DNA of 64,000 bases from Rodentibacter haemolyticus (lineage in GTDB: Bacteria; Pseudomonadota; Gammaproteobacteria; Enterobacterales; Pasteurellaceae), in assembly GCF_015356115.1 (NCBI RefSeq), contig NZ_CP063056.1, forward strand, positions 2,232,001-2,296,000, read 5' to 3'. Positions within the stretch are counted from its first letter, which is position 1. Each line of letters opens with the position of its first letter. Below the pieces are notes generated by a model, which did no database searches, was not told the DNA's origin, and saw only the letters and a list, made by a program, of their open reading frames with translations. Both the position numbers and the translations under genes were made by a program. This document shows, piece by piece, positions 35,599 to 44,814 of the stretch.

Positions 35599-36897
35599 TT
35601 ATGCACCGAACGGATCGCGTAAAATCATGGTTTCAACACGATCAGGACCGGTAGAAAGAATATCTACAGGCACGCCGGTAACTTCTTCAATACGTTTGAT
35701 ATAGTTACGGCAGTTTTGTGGTAATTTATTGATATCAGTTACACGGAAAGTATTTTCTTTCCAGCCCGGTAAGGTTTCGTAAATAGGTTCTACGCCTTCC
35801 CAGTCTTTGGCTGCAAGCGGCGCATATTCCACAATTTCACCGTTTGGCATTTTGTATGCCACACAGATTTTGATTTCATCAAAGCCGTCTAATACGTCTA
35901 ATTTTGTCATACAAAAGCCTGAGATTGAGTTAAGTTGGATTGCTCGGCGGATTGCCACCGCATCGAACCAACCGCAACGGCGCGCACGACCGGTTACTGC
36001 TCCAAACTCATTCCCTTTACGTGCAATTTCGGCACCGACATCATCAAATAATTCCGTTGTGAACGGACCACCACCTACGCGTGTGCAATAAGCTTTGATG
36101 ATACCCAGTACATAATCAAGATTACGCGGGCCAAAACCTGCACCGGTTGCTACACCGCCGGCGGTAGTGTTTGAGCTGGTTACGTACGGATAAGTGCCGT
36201 GGTCGATATCTAACATCGTGCCTTGTGCACCTTCAAATAGAATGTTGTCACCATTTTTGCGTGCGGTATCAAGGATAGTGGTGATGTCTGCGACCATACC
36301 GGTAATAACATCGGCGACCGCCATGACATCTTCTAAAGTTTTTTGATAATCAACCGCATCTACTTTGTAATAGTTTACTAATTGGAAATTATAGTATTCA
36401 AGAATGTTTTTGAGTTTTTCAGCAAAGGTTTCTTTATCAAATAAATCCCCCACGCGTAAGCCACGGCGGGCAACTTTATCTTCATAAGCAGGTCCGATAC
36501 CGCGACCTGTCGTACCGATTGCTTTTTTGCCGAGTGCGGCTTCACGTGCGTGATCCATTGCAACGTGATAAGGCAGAATTAACGGGCAAGCCTCGGAAAT
36601 TAATAAACGCTCACGCACGTTGATACCACGGCTTTCCAATTCGCCCATTTCTTGCATTAATGCAGCAGGGGAGAGTACGACACCGTTACCGATCAGGCAG
36701 GTTACATTCGGGCGTAATATACCTGATGGAATCAAACGCAACACGGTTTTCTCACCGTTAATAATAAGCGTATGACCGGCGTTATGACCGCCTTGGTAAC
36801 GCACTACATATTTCACGCGATCCGTTAATAAATCAACGATTTTGCCTTTACCTTCATCGCCCCACTGAGCGCCTAGGATAGCAACACTTTTTCCCAT
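35599..36897 (-). CDS. purA: Adenylosuccinate synthetase
   Basis: Couples GTP hydrolysis to joining IMP and aspartate, the first committed step to AMP. The 432 residues begin GKSVAILGAQWGDEGKGK, the P-loop type signature, followed by GGHNAGHT and the GTP-specificity TKLDVL region. Length is exactly usual. AAGGTG precedes the ATG. Confidence 0.98.
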   Translation of the reverse strand: MGKSVAILGAQWGDEGKGKIVDLLTDRVKYVVRYQGGHNAGHTLIINGEKTVLRLIPSGILRPNVTCLIGNGVVLSPAALMQEMGELESRGINVRERLLISEACPLILPYHVAMDHAREAALGKKAIGTTGRGIGPAYEDKVARRGLRVGDLFDKETFAEKLKNILEYYNFQLVNYYKVDAVDYQKTLEDVMAVADVITGMVADITTILDTARKNGDNILFEGAQGTMLDIDHGTYPYVTSSNTTAGGVATGAGFGPRNLDYVLGIIKAYCTRVGGGPFTTELFDDVGAEIARKGNEFGAVTGRARRCGWFDAVAIRRAIQLNSISGFCMTKLDVLDGFDEIKICVAYKMPNGEIVEYAPLAAKDWEGVEPIYETLPGWKENTFRVTDINKLPQNCRNYIKRIEEVTGVPVDILSTGPDRVETMILRDPFGA

Positions 36898-37245
36898 GAT
36901 TTCACCTTTTTCAAATTGGTTGAAAGATTAAATGAATAGTCAAACTTTTTATTTTGACCCTGTTAAAACTTTATTTCTGCACCGGTTTGTTCGGAATGCT
37001 CGGCATTTTCGTATCTTCTGTTTTCAGACGTAACGGAGCGATTGCAGTGCATCAGTGTTGTTAGCATTTTGTCAATTATGATAAACGATTTGTGTTTTAT
37101 TATTGTGGTATTTTATTTATGACAAATAGCAATACTTTAATGAAGAATGTATGTAAACCTAGCATCAATCACGGTTTGCTATGCTAAACTATTCCGGTTG
37201 TGCTTTCTAGTCTTTTCTTACGGTAATATAAGTTCAATCTAGTTA
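36898..37245. other. Gene-free stretch between purA and wzz
   Basis: About 350 bp, AT-rich. It should contain the purA promoter (TTGACA on the minus strand near 37070, but no convincing -10) and transcription-end signals for wzz are not obvious. A short minus-strand frame ending in PNKPVQK lies around 36975-37050 without a ribosome site. I recognise no RNA or element here. Confidence 0.4.
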
Positions 37246-38028
37246 TTATTCGGATGTTTTTGGGTTACGACGAAAGAAAATACTAAATAATCCGAATAAG
37301 AAACCGATTCCTGCTCCTATTATCGCCCAGCTTTTCCGTCCTTGCGGTTGCACCTCTTGAGGACTTTTTATGAAATGAAAGGCGGTAAATTGTTCATCAA
37401 GCGGGCTTACGGATTTCATCATATTTAATTTTTCTTGCCAATCTTGATTTCCTGCATTATTGCCATTGTTCAAGTTGAATTGTGCCGCCGTTTTCACTTG
37501 AGTAAATAAGTTTTTCCACTGAATAATGAGTTCATCATAAAGGTGTTTTTGAGTTAGCGCATTGGCATTATCTATCAAGGAAGAGAACAAAGTACCTAAT
37601 TGATCCGCTTCATTTAATCTGAGGGTAATTTTTCCGCTTTTATTATTGATCGGTTGGAAATGCGTTTCTTCAATTAATTCATTTAATAGAGGCACTTTCT
37701 CCTTTGTGTCGCCATTTATTTTTTGTTGATAGTATGCAGAGTTTTCCCAAAAGTTTTTCAAGTTATCATAGGAAACCAGTTGCTCGGTAAAATTTTGATA
37801 TACTTCATTGGGGATTTTTTCATCCGCTTTATCTTGACCTTTCATCAGATGATACATTGAAGATAAAGAATAGTAATTACCCAATTGAGATAAGGCTGGC
37901 TGGGTGATTTCAGCTTCCGTTTTCCATATCGGATTTATCCAATAACTGACGGCATACCCGATTCCTCCGCAAAGTGCGGTCGAAATCACGAATGTTTTTA
38001 GCTTTGATTTTTTGTGTAAAAGCGACAT
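37246..38028 (-). CDS. Wzz-type polysaccharide chain-length regulator
   Basis: 260 residues with the polysaccharide co-polymerase plan: N-terminal membrane helix (about 11-29), a large periplasmic helical domain, and a C-terminal helix (about 230-252) preceded by the Pro-rich SPQEVQPQGRKSW. Such proteins set the modal length of O-antigen, enterobacterial common antigen or capsule chains. The periplasmic part is smaller than in E. coli WzzB, so it may act on another polymer. No other glycan assembly gene adjoins it. Confidence 0.75.
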   Translation of the reverse strand: MSLLHKKSKLKTFVISTALCGGIGYAVSYWINPIWKTEAEITQPALSQLGNYYSLSSMYHLMKGQDKADEKIPNEVYQNFTEQLVSYDNLKNFWENSAYYQQKINGDTKEKVPLLNELIEETHFQPINNKSGKITLRLNEADQLGTLFSSLIDNANALTQKHLYDELIIQWKNLFTQVKTAAQFNLNNGNNAGNQDWQEKLNMMKSVSPLDEQFTAFHFIKSPQEVQPQGRKSWAIIGAGIGFLFGLFSIFFRRNPKTSE

Positions 38029-38150
38029 ATGAATTTCCTATTTATTTTACATTACCGAATGAATGTAAAGTATAAACAACAATAAAATCGGAATCACTCT
38101 TGATTTACTCAAAAAATGATTCCGACTATTCGTCTTTAAGAGGATATTTT

Positions 38151-39503
38151 TTATTCAAATAATGATTTGTGTAGTAGGCGAACGACTTCATCTGCGTGTT
38201 CGCTTTGTACCAACATACAAATATTATTTGTGCTTGCGCCATAGCTGATCATACGAACGCTGTAAGGCTCAAGCGTATCAAAAATACGTTTTGCCACACC
38301 TGCCGCAATATGCAAGTCATTGCCGATAAGTGCAACTAAGGATAAACCTGTATCTACTTTCACCGTGCAATATTGTCTTAATTCTTCCAATAATTCATCG
38401 GAAAGTAATTCTGCACCGGATGTGGCAGAGCCGGTTTTATCTAAGGTTAATGCGATGCTTATTTCGGAAGTTGTGATGGTATCCACAGAGATTTTGTGTT
38501 TTGCCAAAATGCTGAATACGTTCGCTAGGAAACCTTGCGCATGTAGCATACTGAGGCTGGAAAGCGTTAATAAGGTTTGATTCCTACGTAGTGCGATGGC
38601 ACGGAAAGTCGGGCGGGGTTGTGGATCCCGTGTTACCCATGTTCCGCCATCTTGCGGCGCTTTGCTTGAACCGACATAAACCGGAATATTGCTGCGAACA
38701 GCAGGAAGCAAGGTTGCAGGGTGGAGCACTTTTGCACCAAAGGTTGCCATTTCGGCGGCTTCGGCAAAACTCATTGTTTCAATGCGTTGTGCGGCGGGCA
38801 CAACACGTGGATCGGTGGTGTAAATACCGGCAACATCCGTCCAAATTAAAACATCTTTTGCATTTAATACTTCGGCTAATAATGCGGCGGAATAATCACT
38901 TCCCCCTCTGCCTAATGTGGTTGTTTTACCACTCGGTTCACGACCGATAAAACCTTGTATGACCACCAATTCACCACGATCAATCAATGGTTTTAAAATG
39001 CTGTCGCTATTGGCTTGGGTTTGTTCATCATTCGGTACGGCTTTGCCGAAGTGGTCGTTGGTTGCTACAACAGTGCGAACGTCAATCCAAGTCGCACTTG
39101 CGTTTTGTTCACGCAGGATTTCAATAAAAATTTGGGTGGACATCATTTCACCGTGGCTTATTAATTCATCGGTTAAGGCAGGTGAAGTGGCAAGACTTGC
39201 GGCTTCGGAAAGGTATTCAATATTTTCAAGGTATTTTTCAATAATAGGGCGGACACGACCATCGTCTTTGAGTTCATTTAAGATATTTTCTTGAATTTGA
39301 CGAATATCGCCGACGAGTTTTCTGCGTTTTTCCGCTTCCACGCCGCCGGCAAGTTCCACCAAAAGATTGGTGATTCCGGCAGAAGCGGAAAGTACCACGA
39401 CACGTGTATTCGGATCTGCAATAACGATTTTTGCACAAGCTGTCATCGCAGCGTAGTTGGCAACGGAAGTTCCGCCGAATTTGGCAATGGATAAATGAGA
39501 CAT
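38151..39503 (-). CDS. lysC: Lysine-sensitive aspartokinase
   Basis: Phosphorylates aspartate, the entry to lysine, threonine and methionine synthesis. 450 residues from ATG 39503 (MSHLSIAKFGGTSVANYAAM), with AAGGAAT upstream; the frame extension to 39587 has no ribosome site. KFGGTSV and GRGGSDYSAALLAE are the kinase motifs. The C-terminal third has two ACT domains (ISVDTITTSEISIALTLD; VRMISYGASTNNICMLV), as in LysC, and no dehydrogenase domain follows. No lysine riboswitch fits in the short upstream region. Confidence 0.95.
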   Translation of the reverse strand: MSHLSIAKFGGTSVANYAAMTACAKIVIADPNTRVVVLSASAGITNLLVELAGGVEAEKRRKLVGDIRQIQENILNELKDDGRVRPIIEKYLENIEYLSEAASLATSPALTDELISHGEMMSTQIFIEILREQNASATWIDVRTVVATNDHFGKAVPNDEQTQANSDSILKPLIDRGELVVIQGFIGREPSGKTTTLGRGGSDYSAALLAEVLNAKDVLIWTDVAGIYTTDPRVVPAAQRIETMSFAEAAEMATFGAKVLHPATLLPAVRSNIPVYVGSSKAPQDGGTWVTRDPQPRPTFRAIALRRNQTLLTLSSLSMLHAQGFLANVFSILAKHKISVDTITTSEISIALTLDKTGSATSGAELLSDELLEELRQYCTVKVDTGLSLVALIGNDLHIAAGVAKRIFDTLEPYSVRMISYGASTNNICMLVQSEHADEVVRLLHKSLFE

Positions 39504-39664
39504 AGATAATTCCTTAATTAAATTGAAAATTTTAGATATTGTGTTTGCAAGGATTATAGAAATAGCGACTTCATAAAAGATTGTCAATTATAATTCCATA
39601 AAAAATGAATAAAAAAGTTGCACAAGTCAAAACTCAAATTAATTATCGGATAATTTGATAAATG

Positions 39665-40339
39665 CTACGGGTTATCCGGTAGCGGAAGCGGTTCCGGTTC
39701 ACGAAGGAAATAAGGCTGGATACCTGCGATTAAATCAAATATCGCTTTAACGCGTGCGAACATTTCTCTCACTCTTGTCACCAAATACACTTCCGGTTGT
39801 TTTGCGGTAAAACAAACGGCATTAATATCATAATATTTGGCGATTAAGAGTGCGCGTTCGCAGTGAAATCGCTGGCTGATAATCGTATAGGACGGCACCT
39901 GAAAAACTTTACTCGCACGCAGCACGGAGTCTAAAGTACGAAAACCGGCAAAATCTTGGAAAAGTCGATCTTCAGGTATGCCCATTTTACGTAAATCTCT
40001 CAGCATCATGCGAGGTTCATTATATTGTAGCGTTCGATTATCACCGCTTAAAAGCAGATAACTGACCTTTTGATTATCGATAAGTGTTTTGGCTGCGGTA
40101 AGACGGTTGGTGTAGTAATCGTTGGTTTTGCCGGTCGCCACGTATTTTGATGTGCCAAGCACCACCGCATAGGGGCGGTAGGGGAGAGCGTCAATTTGTT
40201 CAAACACACGATCCCGAACATAAAAGCTGATGCTTTGATCGATGATGACACAAACTAAAAGTGTAAACATACCGGTACAAAACACTGTACGAATGATTTT
40301 TTTCAGGTGAAGACGATGCCAAAGAGAAAGTGCGGTCAT
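39665..40339 (-). CDS. sanA: SanA-like DUF218 membrane protein
   Basis: 224 residues: an N-terminal membrane helix (about 15-38), then the DUF218 fold with AVVLGTSKYVATGKTNDYYTNRL, LLLSGDNR and RTLDSVLRA. E. coli SanA affects the permeability barrier and vancomycin tolerance at high temperature; biochemistry unknown. It stands alone between lysC and metX. Confidence 0.85.
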   Translation of the reverse strand: MTALSLWHRLHLKKIIRTVFCTGMFTLLVCVIIDQSISFYVRDRVFEQIDALPYRPYAVVLGTSKYVATGKTNDYYTNRLTAAKTLIDNQKVSYLLLSGDNRTLQYNEPRMMLRDLRKMGIPEDRLFQDFAGFRTLDSVLRASKVFQVPSYTIISQRFHCERALLIAKYYDINAVCFTAKQPEVYLVTRVREMFARVKAIFDLIAGIQPYFLREPEPLPLPDNP

Positions 40340-40454
40340 TTTTTAAAGCGTTTTGAAATCGAATATGCTCGGTAACATAATGAAAAATAGCAATAAGTTC
40401 AAGCTGAATTTTGCATCTGTCATTATGTTTGAGTTGTTGAGTGTGATGAATTTT

Positions 40455-40470
40455 AGCCGTTTAGACGGCT
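40455..40470. promoter_or_regulatory. Tandem MET boxes (MetJ operator)
   Basis: AGCCGTTT followed by AGACGGCT matches two tandem AGACGTCT boxes at 13 of 16 positions. It lies 8 bp upstream of the metX -35. Confidence 0.72.
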
Positions 40471-40478
40471 AAAATTTC

Positions 40479-40506
40479 TTGACAAAGCAAATGCGCTGTT
40501 GATAAT
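40479..40506 (+). promoter_or_regulatory. metX promoter
   Basis: TTGACA, 16-bp spacer, GATAAT. Transcription would start near 40513, which excludes the upstream TTG at 40506 as translation start and supports ATG 40542. Confidence 0.75.
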
Positions 40507-40541
40507 TGAGGCATTTCTTTGTTGTGTGTAATAGGTTTTCA

Positions 40542-41624
40542 ATGGCTGTTCAACATGTGGTGCTTTTTCAAGATAACCCGCTTAAGCTTTCGCTTGGTGG
40601 CGAGCTTTCTCCGATTAATGTGGCTTACCAAACTTACGGAACATTGAATGCCGATAAAAATAATATCGTGTTAATCTGTCATGCGCTTACGGGAGATGCG
40701 GAGCCTTATTTTCCCGATGGAGAACAAAATGGTTGGTGGCAGCATTTTATGGGAGATGGATTGGCATTAGATACTTCCCGTTATTTTTTTATTTGCTCAA
40801 ATGTATTGGGTGGCTGCAAAGGTACCACTGGCCCAGCTTCTATCGATCCTCAAAGCAATAAACCTTACGGTAGCCGATTTCCGATGATTACGGTACAGGA
40901 TATTGTACACGTGCAAAAAGCCTTAATTGATTACCTTGGTATTACGCATTTAAAAGCGGTGATTGGCGGCTCTTTCGGTGGAATGCAAGCAACCCAATGG
41001 GGCATTGAATATCCTGATTTTGTGGATAATATCGTCAACCTTTGTTCTTCTCTTTTTTTCAGTGCGGAAGCGATTGGTTTCAATCACATTATGCGTCAAG
41101 CGATAATTAATGATCCGAATTTTAATGGTGGCGATTATTATGACGGTACGGCACCGGATCAGGGGTTATCTATCGCACGTATGTTAGGTATGTTGACTTA
41201 CCGTACCGATTTGCAACTTGCCAAAGCTTTCGGACGCGCCACCAAAACCGAAGGTGATTTTTGGGGTGATTATTTCCAAGTGGAATCTTATCTTAGCTAT
41301 CAAGGAAAAAAATTCCTCCAACGCTTTGATGCGAATAGTTATCTCCATTTATTACGAGCCTTAGATATGTATGATCCCGCTCTTGGTTATGATGATATAA
41401 AAACAGCCCTTTCTCGCATAAAAGCGCGTTATACATTGGTTTCCGTTACAACCGATCAACTTTTTAAATCTGTCGATTTACAAAAAAGCAAAGGACTTTT
41501 GGAACAAAGCAATGTGTCATTGGCTTTCTATGAATTTCCCTCAATTTATGGGCATGATGCGTTTTTGGTGGATTATGATGGATTTGACAAATGGATTCGG
41601 GAAGGATTGGCTGGGGAAAACTGA
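40542..41624 (+). CDS. metX: Homoserine O-acetyltransferase
   Basis: Activates homoserine with acetyl-CoA for methionine synthesis. 360 residues from ATG 40542. An alpha/beta hydrolase: HALTGD oxyanion region, nucleophile elbow GGSFGGMQ, and C-terminal YGHDAFLVD holding the catalytic His. A few MetX-like enzymes use succinyl-CoA instead; the sequence alone does not exclude this. MET boxes upstream support control by MetJ. Confidence 0.95.
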   Translation: MAVQHVVLFQDNPLKLSLGGELSPINVAYQTYGTLNADKNNIVLICHALTGDAEPYFPDGEQNGWWQHFMGDGLALDTSRYFFICSNVLGGCKGTTGPASIDPQSNKPYGSRFPMITVQDIVHVQKALIDYLGITHLKAVIGGSFGGMQATQWGIEYPDFVDNIVNLCSSLFFSAEAIGFNHIMRQAIINDPNFNGGDYYDGTAPDQGLSIARMLGMLTYRTDLQLAKAFGRATKTEGDFWGDYFQVESYLSYQGKKFLQRFDANSYLHLLRALDMYDPALGYDDIKTALSRIKARYTLVSVTTDQLFKSVDLQKSKGLLEQSNVSLAFYEFPSIYGHDAFLVDYDGFDKWIREGLAGEN

Positions 41625-41655
41625 AAAGTGCGGTTGATTTCGACCGCACTTTTTC
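41624..41655. terminator. Facing uptake-signal terminator between metX and the nitroreductase gene
   Basis: AAAAGTGCGGT, a short loop, ACCGCACTTTTT: a near-perfect bidirectional terminator for two convergent genes. Confidence 0.92.
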
Positions 41656-41656
41656 A

Positions 41657-42211
41657 TCATAAGTAGCTTACAAATTCCTCAGTATTGCAGGTTCGATATT
41701 CACGCTCCGTTTTTTCTGCAGCAGTGCCAATCATCAATAAGGCGACTATTTTATCTTGTTTGCGGCAATTGAGGGCTTGGCGTAGTGCGTTGCCATTTAC
41801 CCATTTTCCGGTGATCCAAACATTATCGAAACCTTGTGCATTGGCGGCAAGTTGAATGCCGTAGGTGGCACAACCGGCGGTGATTAATTGCTCCCATTCA
41901 GGGACTTTAGCAATATCAGGATTAATTTTTGCGATAACCGCAATCACCATTGGCGCGCGATGTGCTAAATTTTCCGCTTTTTTTAAGCGTTCTTCGCCAA
42001 GATTTAGTTCCGTTACCGCCTCTTTAAGCAAAACTTCCAATTTATCCAATCCCTCATTTTCAATTACAACAAAATGATAAGGCTGTAATTTTCCGTGATC
42101 CGGCGTTCGAAGCGCTGCTTGAAACATTTGTTCAAGTTGTGCTTTATTTGGTGCGGGTGCGGTGAGTTTTTTATTTGAATGACGTGTGGTTAAAAGTGTT
42201 AAAGTATCCAT
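41657..42211 (-). CDS. NAD(P)H nitroreductase, YdjA-like
   Basis: 184-residue FMN-dependent nitroreductase-fold protein, at the short end of the family like E. coli YdjA. Features: TTRHSNKKLTAPAPN at the N-terminus (flavin phosphate contacts), RTPDHGKLQPYHF, and AGCATYGIQLAANAQGFDNVWITG. Physiological substrate unknown. Confidence 0.88.
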   Translation of the reverse strand: MDTLTLLTTRHSNKKLTAPAPNKAQLEQMFQAALRTPDHGKLQPYHFVVIENEGLDKLEVLLKEAVTELNLGEERLKKAENLAHRAPMVIAVIAKINPDIAKVPEWEQLITAGCATYGIQLAANAQGFDNVWITGKWVNGNALRQALNCRKQDKIVALLMIGTAAEKTEREYRTCNTEEFVSYL

Positions 42212-42313
42212 TTTTTTATCTTTTTTAATGAAAAGTGCGGTGGATTATAGCATAGTTTTTCACGAGGGTTTGTGTTACGCTAGGCGCAATTTTTCCAACC
42301 TCTCCAAATACTT

Positions 42314-44176
42314 ATGAATGCTATTTTTCGTGTGATTAAATTCTGTTGGCGTACACTAAATTTTATTCGTGATTTAGTGATGAATTTTTTCTTTTTAACC
42401 TTTATTTTATTGCTGGTAGCGATTTTTAGTTTAACCGCAAATACGAAAAAAAGTGCGGTTAATTTATCAGCAGATAAAGGAGCGTTATTGCTTAATTTAG
42501 ACGGTTATTTAGCTGATAATCGTGATAATGCGGGGTGGATGAAAACATTGCAGGAATTGACAGCCGATGATCGTACCTCAATGCAAATTTCAACCTTTGA
42601 TGTGGTCTTTGCCATTAATATGGCGAAAGAAGACGAGCGTATTACCGGCTTAGTGCTGGATCTCAACCATTTTTCGGGAGGGGATTTACCGGCAATGGGT
42701 TATATCGGTAGAATGATTGAAGATTTTAAAGAATCTAAAAAACCGGTGATCGTGTATGCGAACAATTATTCTCAAGGACAGTATTTTTTAGCAAGTTTTG
42801 CCGATCAAATTTACTTAAATCCGATTGGTCAGGTTTCCATTCAAGGGCTGGCACAAGAGAATTTATACTACAAAGATTTGTTGGAAAAATTGGCGATTAC
42901 CCCGCATATTTTCCGTGTCGGCACCTATAAATCCGCAGTAGAGCCGTTTTTACGTAATGATATGTCGCCGGAAGCAAAGGCAAATATGAATCAATGGCTA
43001 AACGGTATGTGGAAAAACTACCTGCAAACCGTGAGTGAAAATCGTGATATCTCTGCCGAAACCCTACTGCCAAGTGCAAAACAATATTTGGCCGAATTAA
43101 AGGCTTTGAGAGGCGATAGTACGGCTTATACGAAACAGCGTAAGCTCGTCACGGATCTTGTAACCGATTTAGAACTGGAACAAAAACTGATCGCACTTTT
43201 TGGTAAGAATTCTGAAGGTAAGGCAAATATGGTGGAATTTTCCGCTTATTTGTCAAATTTTGAGGATCGTGTCGGTTTTTCATTGGCGGAGAATAAAATT
43301 GCCGTGGTGAATGTGGAAGGGGCGATCATTGATGGTGAAAGTACGGAAGGCGAAGTCGGAGGAGACAGTGTTGTACGCTCACTGCGTAAAGCCTATGACG
43401 ATGACAGAGTGAAAGCCGTTATATTACGTGTAAATTCACCGGGTGGGAGTGCTTTTGCTTCGGAGTTGATCCGTCAGGAAGTGGATAATCTTCAGAAAGC
43501 AGGTAAGCCGGTTGTGGTCTCTATGGGGGTGATGGCGGCTTCAGGCGGTTATTGGATTTCCGCCACTTCCGATTATATTATTGCCGATAAAAATACGATT
43601 ACGGGATCCATTGGCATTTTCGCTATGCTACCGACTTTTGAAAACACCCTAAAAAAAATCGGTGTAAATGCAGACGGTGTGGCAACCACAGAACTTGCGG
43701 AAACCTCCGTATTTAGCCCGCTTTCTAAAAATATTCAGGATATTTATCAGTTAGAAATTGAATATGGCTATAACAAATTTTTAGATTTAGTCGGTCGTGG
43801 TCGTCAAATGTCAAAGGAGACGGTGGATAAGATTGCACAAGGAAAGGTGTGGCTTGGTGCGGATGCCTTCAAACATAATTTAGTTGATGAATTAGGGGAT
43901 TTCGATCGTGCGGTGGAAAAAGCCGCAGAGTTGGTTAACCTTCATCGAGAAACGGTTATCGAAGGATTTTCTGTTGAATGGGTGGCTGAAGAAGACAGCG
44001 ATATGTTGAGTAAATTGTTTCGTGATTTTAAACGTAGCGGACAGCAACTTATAGCATCTTGGTTTGATTTACCAAAACCGATCCAACAACTCAAACATCA
44101 TTTAAATCAACTCAACAAATTCAATGATCCGAAAGGACAGTATTTATATTGTTTAAACTGTGGGTTAGTGAAGTAA
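42314..44176 (+). CDS. sppA: Signal peptide peptidase SppA, 67K type (protease IV)
   Basis: Membrane serine protease that degrades cleaved signal peptides. 620 residues with an N-terminal anchor (about 22-43) and two S49 domains. The N-terminal domain has SIQGLAQENLYYKDLLEKL with the catalytic Lys region; the C-terminal one has NSPGGSAFASELIRQE and VSMGVMAASGGYWIS with the nucleophile Ser. The acid-base pair thus comes from both halves, as in the E. coli enzyme. A 10-bp perfect stem (44193-44219) follows the stop. Confidence 0.96.
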   Translation: MNAIFRVIKFCWRTLNFIRDLVMNFFFLTFILLLVAIFSLTANTKKSAVNLSADKGALLLNLDGYLADNRDNAGWMKTLQELTADDRTSMQISTFDVVFAINMAKEDERITGLVLDLNHFSGGDLPAMGYIGRMIEDFKESKKPVIVYANNYSQGQYFLASFADQIYLNPIGQVSIQGLAQENLYYKDLLEKLAITPHIFRVGTYKSAVEPFLRNDMSPEAKANMNQWLNGMWKNYLQTVSENRDISAETLLPSAKQYLAELKALRGDSTAYTKQRKLVTDLVTDLELEQKLIALFGKNSEGKANMVEFSAYLSNFEDRVGFSLAENKIAVVNVEGAIIDGESTEGEVGGDSVVRSLRKAYDDDRVKAVILRVNSPGGSAFASELIRQEVDNLQKAGKPVVVSMGVMAASGGYWISATSDYIIADKNTITGSIGIFAMLPTFENTLKKIGVNADGVATTELAETSVFSPLSKNIQDIYQLEIEYGYNKFLDLVGRGRQMSKETVDKIAQGKVWLGADAFKHNLVDELGDFDRAVEKAAELVNLHRETVIEGFSVEWVAEEDSDMLSKLFRDFKRSGQQLIASWFDLPKPIQQLKHHLNQLNKFNDPKGQYLYCLNCGLVK

Positions 44177-44261
44177 TGACGAAATTAAACAAAAGCCGCT
44201 TTATTGGTTAAAGCGGCTTAGACGATAAGCCTTTAGGACGATAGAGGCTTGTCAGCAGTCT

Positions 44262-44293
44262 AAAAGTGCGGTTGGTTTTAACCGTACTTTTTT
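44262..44293. terminator. Uptake-signal-derived terminator between sppA and tpx
   Basis: AAAAGTGCGGTT and AACCGTACTTTTTT: one arm is an exact uptake signal, the other has a C-to-T change. Confidence 0.8.
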
Positions 44294-44299
44294 GTTTGC

Positions 44300-44797
44300 T
44301 TATAATACGGCTAATGCAGCATCATAATTCGGTTCACTTTTAATTTCAGAAACCAATTCACTGTGTAGTACATTGTTGTTTTCATCTAACACGATCACGG
44401 AACGTGCGGTTAAACCGGCAATTGGCCCTGTCACAATATTTACGCCGAGATTTTCATGTGATTCTTTATGGCGGAATGTAGAAAGCGTTTGTACGTTTTC
44501 AATGCCTTCCGCACCACAGAAACGTGCTTGAGCGAAAGGCAAATCGGCTGAAACACACAATACTACGGTGTTTTTCAAGTTTGCCGCACGTTGATTAAAC
44601 ACCCGAACGGACATTGCGCAAATGCCGGTATCAATACTTGGGAAAATATTTAACACTTTGCGTTTTCCGGCAAAGGTGTCTAAACCGATATCCGTTAAAT
44701 CTTTGTCGGTTAAAATCAGATTTTCAATTTTGTCGCCTTTTTGCGGAAAATCGCCTTTTACTTCGATGGGATTGCCCATCATGGTTACGGTTGTCAT
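44300..44797 (-). CDS. tpx: Thiol peroxidase
   Basis: Periplasmic/cytoplasmic lipid-hydroperoxide peroxidase of the Tpx group. 165 residues with the peroxidatic Cys in SIDTGICAMSVRVFN and the resolving Cys in FAQARFCGAEGIE, the Tpx 33-residue spacing, and the GNPIEVKGDFPQKGD start. It lies 17 nt after hisC and may be read from the same transcript. Confidence 0.96.
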   Translation of the reverse strand: MTTVTMMGNPIEVKGDFPQKGDKIENLILTDKDLTDIGLDTFAGKRKVLNIFPSIDTGICAMSVRVFNQRAANLKNTVVLCVSADLPFAQARFCGAEGIENVQTLSTFRHKESHENLGVNIVTGPIAGLTARSVIVLDENNNVLHSELVSEIKSEPNYDAALAVL

Positions 44798-44814
44798 AAA
44801 AGCTCCTATTTTGC

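Noticed and set aside
36970..37060. Short minus-strand peptide frame (ending PNKPVQK) upstream of purA
   Set aside because: No ribosome site, about 11 codons from its ATG, and no recognisable family; more likely leader DNA.
39504..39664. Lysine riboswitch upstream of lysC
   Set aside because: The space is only about 160 nt, AT-rich, and I see none of the conserved junction motifs or a terminator hairpin.
44193..44219. 10-bp perfect stem after sppA as a separate RNA gene
   Set aside because: It lacks a promoter; more likely an RNA 3'-end or processing hairpin of the sppA or tpx transcripts.
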